The notes under the pieces are model-generated. The model saw only the letters and a program-made list of their open reading frames with translations, was not told where the DNA came from and did not search any database. From the NCBI GenBank assembly GCA_013041835.1, contig JABDRH010000677.1, forward strand, positions 1-5,915: 5,915 bases of DNA, written 5' to 3'. This document shows, one piece after another, positions 1-5,915 of this stretch (the first letter of the stretch is position 1; every line of letters starts with the position of its first letter). The DNA comes from Desulfatitalea sp. (lineage in GTDB: Bacteria > Desulfobacterota > Desulfobacteria > Desulfobacterales > Desulfosarcinaceae). The position numbers and the translations under genes are program-made.

Positions 1-138
1 ATGGAGTGGGATACGGCTGCGGGGCAGGCGATCGCTGAATGTGCCGGCGCACGCATCTATCAATACCAAGATAAGACGCCACTGCTTTACAATAAGCCGG
101 ACCTGTTGAACCCGTGGTTCGTCGTGGAACGAGACTAA
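1..138 (+). CDS. cysQ: 3'(2'),5'-bisphosphate nucleotidase CysQ, C-terminal fragment
   Basis: Only the last 45 codons and the TAA stop are present; the gene starts upstream of the window, and the ATG at position 1 is probably an internal methionine. The visible residues include EWDTAAGQAI (residues 2-11), the inositol-monophosphatase superfamily motif whose Asp binds a catalytic metal, followed by an Ala/Gly-rich helix and the LLYNKPDLLNPWFVV tail typical of CysQ. Family knowledge: CysQ removes a phosphate from 3'-phosphoadenosine 5'-phosphate (PAP), the by-product of PAPS use in sulfate assimilation, and acts in the cytosol or at the inner membrane face. The N-terminal metal-binding motifs lie outside the window, so another member of the superfamily (for example an inositol monophosphatase) cannot be fully excluded, but the YNK..LLNPWF tail favours CysQ. 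Confidence 0.85.
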   Translation: MEWDTAAGQAIAECAGARIYQYQDKTPLLYNKPDLLNPWFVVERD

Positions 139-157
139 CCGGGAAAAACTATCCTGG
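139..157 (+). other. Stem-loop immediately after the cysQ stop
   Basis: CCGGGA (139-144) pairs with TCCTGG (152-157) around a 7-nt loop, with one G-U pair. It begins on the base after the TAA stop. No T-run follows, so it is not a canonical intrinsic terminator. It may protect the mRNA 3' end or serve as a weak termination signal. Confidence 0.4.
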
Positions 158-167
158 CCGCAATGCA

Positions 168-303
168 TGCCTCTATTGGAGCGGACTGGATCGGTAGTGA
201 AGATTTGCAGGTGCCGAGTCCCTCCGGTTGAGTTTAAGGCCTCAACGAAAAAGTTGGCGTTCAGCGTAATGGGTATCTTTCAGACCCATTTGAGATAGAG
301 GCA
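168..303. other. Multi-helix structured element (candidate ncRNA or small inverted-repeat element)
   Basis: Outer arms TGCCTCTAT (168-176) and ATAGAGGCA (295-303) are perfect 9-bp complements. Inside, three helices are seen directly. Helix A pairs GGAG (178-181), GGAC (183-186) and TCGG (191-194) with the continuous strand CCGAGTCCCTCC (214-225): 12 Watson-Crick pairs, with C182 and 187-190 bulged. Helix B is GTTGAG (227-232) with CTCAAC (241-246), loop of 8. Helix C is AATGGGT (268-274) with ACCCATT (284-290). About 34 pairs fit in 136 nt, with almost no gap between the outer helix, A and B. No protein frame is convincing here and I recognise no known RNA family. The strand is undecided: a TATAAT box on the - strand (315-320) sits just outside the right arm. 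A small mobile inverted-repeat element is an alternative reading. Confidence 0.5.
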
Positions 304-320
304 CAGAAAAGCTTATTATA

Positions 321-357
321 AAAGAAAAGCGATTGGATGCTTTCGCCAAATCGCTTT
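321..357 (-). terminator. Intrinsic terminator of the tRNA-Pro transcript
   Basis: On the - strand, AAAGCGATT (357-349) pairs with AATCGCTTT (334-326). Two more G-C pairs form beyond a one-base bulge. A U-rich run (TTTTCTTT, positions 328-321) follows. It begins 14 bases after the encoded CCA, as expected for a short monocistronic tRNA transcript. Confidence 0.8.
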
Positions 358-370
358 ATTATCATCTTTT

Positions 371-447
371 TGGTCGGAGCGAGAGGATTTGAACCTCCGA
401 CCCCTTGAACCCCATTCAAGTGCGCTACCAGACTGCGCTACGCTCCG
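371..447 (-). tRNA. tRNA-Pro (anticodon GGG), CCA encoded
   Basis: Read on the - strand, the sequence folds as a full cloverleaf of 77 nt. The acceptor stem is CGGAGCG with CGCTCCG, the D-stem is GCGC/GCGC with a GGTA D-loop, and the anticodon stem is CTTGA/TCAAG with loop ATGGGGT. The T-arm is GGAGG-TTCAAAT-CCTCT, followed by discriminator A and an encoded CCA (373-371). Anticodon GGG reads proline codons CCC and CCU. The body closely resembles bacterial tRNA-Pro, including a GGGTC variable loop. It has its own candidate promoter and terminator and lies opposite to both flanking protein genes. Confidence 0.97.
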
Positions 448-460
448 ACACACGGTCACC

Positions 461-489
461 CACCTAACACCGCGCCGGTTGCGTGTCAA
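461..489 (-). promoter_or_regulatory. Candidate sigma-70 promoter for tRNA-Pro
   Basis: On the - strand there is a perfect TTGACA (-35, positions 489-484). A 17-nt spacer leads to TAGGTG (-10, 466-461), a weak match that keeps the first TA. A start near 454 would leave a leader of about 7 nt before the tRNA. The GC-rich spacer and discriminator are common in growth-rate-controlled stable-RNA promoters; that regulation is inference. Confidence 0.5.
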
Positions 490-526
490 TGAAATTATTT
501 GCAGATTTCTCACTCAAAGAAAACCC

Positions 527-555
527 TTGCCCTAACAACCCTTCCATTTTATTGT
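527..555 (+). promoter_or_regulatory. Candidate promoter for ldcA, very close to its start codon
   Basis: TTGCCC (527-532) and TATTGT (550-555) are separated by exactly 17 nt; each matches the sigma-70 consensus at four positions. Transcription would start around 561-563, only 2-4 nt before the ldcA ATG. No other pair as good was seen between the tRNA promoter and ldcA. Confidence 0.35.
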
Positions 556-564
556 TAAATCATT

Positions 565-1488
565 ATGAAACCAAAGCCGTTGCGCATAAACAAGCCACAA
601 GCCGTCAAACCGGGTGACACTTTAGGCATCGTGGCGCCCGCCGGCACCTTTGATGCTCAGAAATTGCATGAGGGAATTGCTTTCCTCAATGCTCAGGGAT
701 ACCAAACTCGCCTGGCCGATGGGGTATTCGAAGCGCAGGGGTATCTGGCCGGCAATGATATGGCCAGGGTTGAGCAATTGCATGCTATGTTCAGCGATCC
801 TGATGTGGATGCCGTGCTATGCGCCCGTGGCGGCTATGGGTCCTTACGCCTGTTGCCCTTGTTGGATTTTACCCTGATTGCAGCGCATCCCAAGCCTTTC
901 GTCGGTTTCAGCGATATCTGTGCACTGCTGCTCAGTTTTTATTTCAGGGCCCATATGCCGACCTTTCATGGCCCCATGGTGTGCAGCCTGGGCCAGGAGG
1001 CTGATCAGGCCGGCAAAGACCTGCTCATGAAAATCAGGACGCGAAGGCCGCTTGAAATTATGGCCGAAGACGCCATCACGCTGCAATCCGGTGTTGCCGA
1101 GGGCATCTTTTTAGGAGGAAATCTGACAACCATATGTCACTTGCTGGGAACACCTTATGCACCCCTTTTAAAGGGATGCATCCTTTTTTTGGAGGACACG
1201 GGCGAAGCGCTTTACCGCATCGACCGCATGTTGACCCAGATGCATCAGGCCGCCTGTTTCGAAGGCCTTGCCGGTGTGGTTCTGGGCGGTTTCAGCGAAT
1301 GTGGCCCACTTGACGATATATATGCGTTGGTGGGCAGTATCTTTCCTGCTAAATCCATTCCGATCCTGGCAGGCGTTGCAGCGGGCCATGGAGAACAAAA
1401 TGTGACACTGCCCATGGGGGTTCATGCCCGGTTGGATGCGGATCGGGGGACTTTGATTTTTCTCGAAGCCGCCGTTGATGAACCGTAA
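565..1488 (+). CDS. ldcA: Murein tetrapeptide LD-carboxypeptidase (peptidase family S66)
   Basis: The 307-residue protein has the usual length of S66 LD-carboxypeptidases and no signal peptide, so it should be cytosolic. The N-terminal domain opens with KPGDTLGIVAPAG (16-27) and contains CARGGYGSLRLL (86-97). The nucleophile elbow VGFSD places the catalytic serine at Ser116. In the C-terminal domain, LFLEDTGEALYRIDRML supplies Glu210 and AGHGEQNVTLPMG supplies His275, giving the complete Ser-Glu-His triad. Family knowledge: LdcA removes the terminal D-Ala from murein tetrapeptides during cell-wall recycling; MccF, a microcin C7 immunity protein, is a relative, so an immunity role is a weaker alternative. 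The ATG at 565 is chosen because the conserved domain begins about 16 residues later. It lacks a Shine-Dalgarno, and the candidate promoter would make the mRNA nearly leaderless. The 3' end overlaps the next gene by 11 bp. Confidence 0.92.
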   Translation: MKPKPLRINKPQAVKPGDTLGIVAPAGTFDAQKLHEGIAFLNAQGYQTRLADGVFEAQGYLAGNDMARVEQLHAMFSDPDVDAVLCARGGYGSLRLLPLLDFTLIAAHPKPFVGFSDICALLLSFYFRAHMPTFHGPMVCSLGQEADQAGKDLLMKIRTRRPLEIMAEDAITLQSGVAEGIFLGGNLTTICHLLGTPYAPLLKGCILFLEDTGEALYRIDRMLTQMHQAACFEGLAGVVLGGFSECGPLDDIYALVGSIFPAKSIPILAGVAAGHGEQNVTLPMGVHARLDADRGTLIFLEAAVDEP

Positions 1489-2623
1489 ACTATCCTTTGC
1501 GGATAGACACGAACGCGTCGGTCACCTGGTTGGTGCAATGGGTCCTGCTTTTCGACGTTCCAACATTCTGATGCAAACGGCTATCGATCGAGGCATCTTT
1601 CCCGGCGCGGTGCTCATGGTGGCCAGTGTCGAAGAGGTGCTGTTGCATCGCGCTTACGGCATGGCGGATCTTTTTTGCCGGCAGCCCATGATGCTGGATA
1701 CGGTGTTTGATCTGGCTTCGCTGACCAAGCCCTTGGCCACCACGCTGGCTGTCATGAAGTGGGTAGAGCAGGGGCGACTTGACCTGGATTATCCCTGCCA
1801 AACTTTTTTACCTTGGTTTGGGGGCCGCGGTAAAAATACGATCACCATTCGCCATTTGTTGAGCCACACTTCCGGACTGCCCGCCTGGCGGCCCTATTAT
1901 CTGCGATTGCACCACGTGTCACCGTTGCGGCGTAGGACCGTGCTGCAACAATGGGTAGGGGCCGAGGCGCTGGGGAACCGTCCCGGTCAGCGGTGTGAAT
2001 ACAGCGATATCGGGTTTATGGTCCTGCAATGGATTTTGGAGCAGATGAGTGGGCAGCCGCTGCACCGTCTTGCGGAAGCGTTGCTGTGGCGGCCGCTTGG
2101 CATCGACTCTCTGTTCTTCATTGATCTTTCCGGCCAAAGCCCCCAGCACTTCTATGCCGCCACTGAGTTCTGTCCGTGGCGCGCCGCACTGCTCAAGGGA
2201 AGGGTGCATGATGACAATGCTTTCACTCTCGGTGGCGTGGCCGGTCATGCCGGGCTTTTTGGCTGCGCCGACGGGGTGATGCGATTGCTGCGTGGATTAC
2301 TCTCAGCCGATCTTGGTAAAAGCGAGCACGCTCTCTTTAAACGTGATACGATTCACGCCATCTTTCAGCGTCAATCCAACGGAAGGTTTGCGCTGGGGTT
2401 TGACACGCCGGATGAAAAGGACAGCAGCGCCGGATGCCGTTTTTCTTCGCATGCCGTGGGCCACCTCGGCTACACCGGCACCTCCTTCTGGTTGGACCGA
2501 CGTAAAGGGGTAATCGTTTTGCTTCTTACCAACCGGGTGCATCCCACCCGTTACAACAACACCATCCGGGCATTCCGTCCCAAACTGCACGATGCCGTAA
2601 TGGCGGATGTTCTCGGTGATTGA
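1478..2623 (+). CDS. Serine hydrolase, class C beta-lactamase / DD-peptidase family
   Basis: This 381-residue protein carries the three active-site motifs of the penicillin-binding/class C fold. They are SLTK (Ser81, Lys84, the SxxK nucleophile), YSD (from Tyr175, the YxN position), and GHLGYTGTS (from Gly328, the KTG-like box). HLLSHTSGLP (126-135) and VHDDNAFTLGGVAGHAGLF (243-261) are also typical of the family. The N-terminus is polar and has neither a signal peptide nor a lipobox, so the enzyme seems to stay in the cytosol, unlike true AmpC or secreted DD-peptidases. The start overlaps ldcA by 11 bp without a good ribosome site, so translation is probably coupled. A TTG three bases upstream (1475) is an alternative start. 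Pairing with LdcA suggests a role in muropeptide recycling, but the substrate is unknown and an esterase activity is possible. Confidence 0.88.
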   Translation: MNRKLSFADRHERVGHLVGAMGPAFRRSNILMQTAIDRGIFPGAVLMVASVEEVLLHRAYGMADLFCRQPMMLDTVFDLASLTKPLATTLAVMKWVEQGRLDLDYPCQTFLPWFGGRGKNTITIRHLLSHTSGLPAWRPYYLRLHHVSPLRRRTVLQQWVGAEALGNRPGQRCEYSDIGFMVLQWILEQMSGQPLHRLAEALLWRPLGIDSLFFIDLSGQSPQHFYAATEFCPWRAALLKGRVHDDNAFTLGGVAGHAGLFGCADGVMRLLRGLLSADLGKSEHALFKRDTIHAIFQRQSNGRFALGFDTPDEKDSSAGCRFSSHAVGHLGYTGTSFWLDRRKGVIVLLLTNRVHPTRYNNTIRAFRPKLHDAVMADVLGD

Positions 2624-2650
2624 TGCGCGGTTCGACCAACCTCGTTAGAG

Positions 2651-2731
2651 GTGTCCATATGCAAATGGTAGCTTGCGTCCCATATCGGCATTGTCGCTGC
2701 GACCCGAGAGATAGCTTTCGGGGATGGACAC
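2651..2731 (+). other. Candidate multi-arm RNA fold upstream of mreB
   Basis: GTGTCCAT (2651-2658) and ATGGACAC (2724-2731) are perfect 8-bp complements. Directly stacked inside is ATGCAA (2659-2664) with TTGCGT (2673-2678), one G-U pair, loop of 8. Near the other end is CCCGAGAG (2703-2710) with CTTTCGGG (2715-2722), eight pairs including one G-U, loop ATAG. A short middle hairpin is possible, for example GTCG/CGAC at 2693-2703, but it overlaps the last arm by one base. The layout is cloverleaf-like, but there is no T-loop or credible anticodon arm. I recognise no riboswitch family. Chance alone could give some of these helices. Confidence 0.3.
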
Positions 2732-2746
2732 GCGTTAGTGGGTAAC

Positions 2747-2759
2747 GATCAATTTATTA
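2747..2759 (+). promoter_or_regulatory. IHF-like binding site upstream of mreB
   Basis: The sequence GATCAATTTATTA matches the IHF consensus WATCAANNNNTTR at every specified position except the first (G instead of A/T). It sits at the left edge of the AT-rich block that precedes mreB, a common setting for IHF sites. Function is inferred from sequence only. Confidence 0.25.
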
Positions 2760-2827
2760 CACAATTTCGATAATTTATTCTTGAAAATGGCGTTTTGTTT
2801 TGGTAGCTATTGATAATTTCGACTCTA

Positions 2828-2857
2828 CCCTCCCACCAGCGCTTTCCCGAAGGAGGG
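2828..2857 (+). promoter_or_regulatory. Hairpin that could mask a strong Shine-Dalgarno
   Basis: CCCTCC (2828-2833) can pair with GGAGGG (2852-2857), part of AAGGAGGG (2850-2857), which is the best Shine-Dalgarno-like sequence in the window. A competing small hairpin TCC-CGAA-GGA (2845-2854) also covers it. No ATG lies at normal distance; the first plausible start is GTG at 2870. It may be a standby ribosome site, the ribosome site of a leader ORF, or chance. Confidence 0.3.
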
Positions 2858-2869
2858 CCACGCTGCTCT

Positions 2870-3957
<1,088 letters not shown>

Positions 3958-3962
3958 CCCCG

Positions 3963-4790
3963 ATGTTTTCCAAGAATATGGCGATCATTGTTGGTCTGAT
4001 GATACTGATCACGTTGAGTATCATCTTTTTGTCGATCAGCAGCCGTCCCGCCCACCCGGCACAAGGACAAAGCCGCTTTGCCATCGCCGTGGTAGCCCCT
4101 TTTCAAAAAGCCATCAGCGCCACGGTTCGCTTCTTTCAAGATGTTTGGGACCGTTACTTCTTTTTGGTGTTCACGGCTGAAGAGAACGCGCAATTGCTCA
4201 AGGAGGCGCAACAGACACGATTCCTGCGGCATCAATACGAGGAAGTGCTTCAGTCCAACCAGCGGTTGCGCCGGCTACTGGATTTGAAAGCCAAGACCAC
4301 CATGCCTTCCATCGCTGCGCAAGTCGTGGGCAAGGATCCATCCCCGTGGTTTCAATCCATGTTGGTGGACAAAGGTCTGAAAGAAGGCGTTGCAGTCGGT
4401 TTTCCAGTGGTCAATCCTGAAGGGGTTGTAGGCCTAGTGGTCGAGGCGGCCGCCCATTACGCCAAGGTGGTGTTGATCACCGATCCCAACAGCGCTGTGG
4501 ACGCCATTGTGCAAAGAAACAGGGCGCGAGGCATCGTCAAGGGCGGGCCTTCCGGTTTTTGCGTGTTGCACTTTGTGTTGCGTAAACACGATTTGAAAAT
4601 CGGTGATACGGTGGTTGCCTCCGGCATGGATGGTGTTTTTCCGAAAGGGATGCCTATTGGTCAGATATCCAAAATCGTCAAGCAGGAGGCGGGTATTTTT
4701 CAGGATGTGGCCGTCATGCCTTATGTCAACTTTGAAGGCCTGGAAGAGGTGCTGATCGTTCCGGTTCAGGGACTCGAAAAGAAACCATGA
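3963..4790 (+). CDS. mreC: Rod shape-determining protein MreC
   Basis: A 275-residue protein with the bitopic MreC layout. A short cytoplasmic start precedes one membrane segment (about 7-26), then a periplasmic coiled coil rich in Glu, Gln, Leu and Arg (about 72-110), then the two beta-barrel domains. Typical MreC motifs are VVGKDPSPWFQSMLVDKG (121-138), VVNPEGVVGLVVE (149-161), LITDPNSAVDAIVQR (171-185) and GDTVVASGMDGVFPKGMPIG (214-233). Family knowledge: MreC forms filaments in the periplasm and activates PBP2, linking it to MreB and MreD. The ATG lies five bases after the mreB stop with no evident Shine-Dalgarno, so coupling to mreB translation is likely. A methionine at residue 6 (3978) is a less likely start because it would shorten the membrane anchor. 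Its stop overlaps the mreD start. Confidence 0.96.
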   Translation: MFSKNMAIIVGLMILITLSIIFLSISSRPAHPAQGQSRFAIAVVAPFQKAISATVRFFQDVWDRYFFLVFTAEENAQLLKEAQQTRFLRHQYEEVLQSNQRLRRLLDLKAKTTMPSIAAQVVGKDPSPWFQSMLVDKGLKEGVAVGFPVVNPEGVVGLVVEAAAHYAKVVLITDPNSAVDAIVQRNRARGIVKGGPSGFCVLHFVLRKHDLKIGDTVVASGMDGVFPKGMPIGQISKIVKQEAGIFQDVAVMPYVNFEGLEEVLIVPVQGLEKKP

Positions 4791-5296
4791 CCATCACCTT
4801 CTACATGCTCGTCTCCTTGTGCCTTGTGCTGATTCGCACCACCCTGATTCCCGCCATACCATTATTTGAGAAGTTTTATGATCTACTGATTCCCATTATC
4901 ATCTACCTCGGTTTTTTCCGGCGTAAACGCGAAGGCATCCCCATCGTTATTTTTTTTGGGTTGATTATGGACAGCCTGTGCGGCGGCCCCATGGGACTTT
5001 ATTTGTTAACCTACATATGGCTTTACACGGCTATACGCTGGCTGACCCGGGTCCTTCACGCCGGAAGCCTGCCGTTGCTGGCATTGGCGGTGGCATTGGG
5101 TGTAACGTTTGAAATATCGATTCTGCTGGGATATATGGCATTCATTGCCGCTGGCGCCAGTATTCCAGTTGATGCCGGCAAGACGGTGTTTCTTCAAATC
5201 GTATGGGCACTGCTTACCGGCCCTTTAATCATGATCATCATCGGATGGTTTCAAAAACGCCTCGATTTTTGGCGTTCAAAAATATTCGCCGACTAA
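4787..5296 (+). CDS. mreD: Rod shape-determining membrane protein MreD
   Basis: A very hydrophobic 169-residue protein with five or six predicted membrane segments (roughly 4-22, 31-45, 50-66, 68-85, 93-120, 133-153), the usual size for MreD. The conserved stretch GLIMDSLCGGPMGLYLLTY (58-76) matches the family pattern of an Asp followed by a Gly/Pro-rich turn. Positively charged residues after the second segment (RRKREG, 45-50) and at the C-terminus suggest cytoplasmic placement of those parts. Family knowledge: MreD is an inner-membrane partner that binds MreC and modulates its activation of PBP2. The ATG overlaps the mreC stop in ATGA, and its stop overlaps the mrdA start in TAATG, so translation is probably coupled on both sides. 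Identification rests on context as much as on sequence, as is usual for this fast-evolving family. Confidence 0.93.
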   Translation: MTITFYMLVSLCLVLIRTTLIPAIPLFEKFYDLLIPIIIYLGFFRRKREGIPIVIFFGLIMDSLCGGPMGLYLLTYIWLYTAIRWLTRVLHAGSLPLLALAVALGVTFEISILLGYMAFIAAGASIPVDAGKTVFLQIVWALLTGPLIMIIIGWFQKRLDFWRSKIFAD

Positions 5297-5915
5297 TGCA
5301 AACCTATCTCGAAAGTGTGGACAGCGAATGGTTTAGTCAGCGCTTGGTGGGCGTTTTGGTGGCCATTATGGCCGCTTTTGCCATCATGGGCATTCGCTTG
5401 CTCTATCTTCAGGTGCTCCAGGGCAAAGAGTTGCGCCGTTTGTCGGAAATCAACAGCATTCGCTTGCAAGATATCGACGCGCCCCGCGGCTTGATCCAGG
5501 ATTGCAACGGCCGCACAATCGTGGAAAACCGCCCCTCGTTCAATTTGACTATTGTTCCCAAAGATGCCAAGCCAGTAACCCAGACCATACAGAAACTGGC
5601 GCGTTTGATTGATGAACCGGTCGAGATTCTGATGAAGCGGATCACCGGCAAAAAGCACAGCGGTGCATACACGCCGATTCTTCTCAAGGAAGACATCGGT
5701 CGGGACACGCTGGCCGTGGTGGAGGTGCATAAAAACAGCCTGCCCGGTGTCAGGGTACAAGTTGCGCCGCGTCGTCATTATATTTACAACTCACATGCTG
5801 CCCATGTGGTCGGCTATATGGGTGAAATCAGTATGGGCGAGCTGCAATGCGCACCCTACGAAGACTGTAAAAGTGGTGATTTCATAGGCAAGTTCGGCAT
5901 TGAAAAGGCGTATGA
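5296..5915 (+). CDS. mrdA: Penicillin-binding protein 2 (PBP2, elongation transpeptidase), N-terminal part
   Basis: An open frame of 206 codons runs off the window end; a full PBP2 is about 600-650 residues, so the transpeptidase domain is missing here. One membrane anchor lies at about residues 17-40 after a short cytoplasmic tail. The pedestal domain follows: APRGLIQDCNGRTIVENRPSF (62-82) is the RG.I.DRNG..L..N class B PBP motif, VVGYMGEIS (171-179) matches the family GY.GEI, and GDFIGKFGIEKAY (194-206) matches GD.IGK.GIEK.YE. Family knowledge: PBP2 cross-links new side-wall peptidoglycan together with the RodA glycosyltransferase. The ATG shares one base with the mreD stop (TAATG) and has no clear Shine-Dalgarno. 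Cys70 replaces the usual Arg of DRNG, and Cys185 and Cys191 lie just before the GD.IGK motif. mrdB/rodA would be expected next. Confidence 0.95.
   Translation, partial: MQTYLESVDSEWFSQRLVGVLVAIMAAFAIMGIRLLYLQVLQGKELRRLSEINSIRLQDIDAPRGLIQDCNGRTIVENRPSFNLTIVPKDAKPVTQTIQKLARLIDEPVEILMKRITGKKHSGAYTPILLKEDIGRDTLAVVEVHKNSLPGVRVQVAPRRHYIYNSHAAHVVGYMGEISMGELQCAPYEDCKSGDFIGKFGIEKAY

Noticed and set aside
227..256. Integron attC site suggested by GTTGAGT and nearby CTCAAC/GTTG
   Set aside because: GTTGAGT fits GTTRRRY, but no matching RYYYAAC partner lies in the correct position, and no cassette or integrase is nearby.
371..447. Integration (att) site at the tRNA-Pro 3' end
   Set aside because: The window has no integrase and no second copy of the tRNA 3' sequence.
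316..513. 65-codon open frame on the - strand across the tRNA
   Set aside because: It is simply a reading through tRNA-Pro, its terminator and its promoter; no protein evidence.
2661..2700. Cyclic di-GMP (GEMM) riboswitch suggested by GCAAATGG...GCGTCCC
   Set aside because: The conserved core strings and the paired tetraloop/receptor arrangement of that class are absent.
2651..2731. tRNA gene or selC-like tRNA
   Set aside because: The closing stem and GCAA/TTGC arm with GGTAG look tRNA-like at first, but there is no TTCRA T-loop, no proper anticodon stem and no matching arm lengths.
5293..5778. 161-codon open frame on the - strand opposite mrdA
   Set aside because: It overlaps the clear PBP2 frame, which stays open to the window end, and its translation resembles no family.

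Overview
The window looks like chromosomal DNA of a Gram-negative, moderately GC-rich bacterium. The protein sequences and the gene order ldcA / serine hydrolase / mreB-mreC-mreD-mrdA suggest a Desulfobacterota (former Deltaproteobacteria, Desulfobacterales-like) lineage. This placement is recognition-based inference, not a database result.

Layout. Positions 1-138 hold the last 45 codons of a cysQ-type 3'(2'),5'-bisphosphate nucleotidase on the + strand. From 139 to 320 there is no gene, but the stretch is rich in complementary arms: a stem-loop directly after the cysQ stop, then a 136-nt element (168-303) closed by a perfect 9-bp inverted repeat and containing three further helices. A tRNA-Pro(GGG) with encoded CCA lies on the - strand (371-447), with its own terminator (321-357) and a likely promoter (461-489). 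On the + strand, an LD-carboxypeptidase (565-1488) overlaps by 11 bp a cytosolic-looking class C beta-lactamase-family serine hydrolase (1478-2623). A 290-bp non-coding leader (2624-2913) follows. The window ends in the rod-shape operon mreB (2914-3957), mreC (3963-4790), mreD (4787-5296) and the 5' third of mrdA/PBP2 (5296 onward, cut by the window end).

How it works together. MreB filaments, MreC, MreD and PBP2 form the core of the elongasome, which inserts peptidoglycan along the side wall. The upstream pair fits the same theme: LdcA trims D-Ala from recycled muropeptide tetrapeptides in the cytosol, and its overlapping partner has the catalytic motifs of a DD-peptidase/beta-lactamase-fold hydrolase. 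Most of the window is therefore a cell-wall synthesis and recycling locus. Gene junctions in the mre cluster are a few bases or overlapping, with poor Shine-Dalgarno sites, which points to translational coupling.

The coding content is conventional. The parts that deserve a second look are non-coding: the multi-helix element at 168-303, a possible nearly leaderless ldcA mRNA, and the mreB leader. That leader holds a second multi-arm fold, an IHF-like site in an AT-rich block, and an orphan strong Shine-Dalgarno followed by a tiny ORF that overlaps the mreB start.
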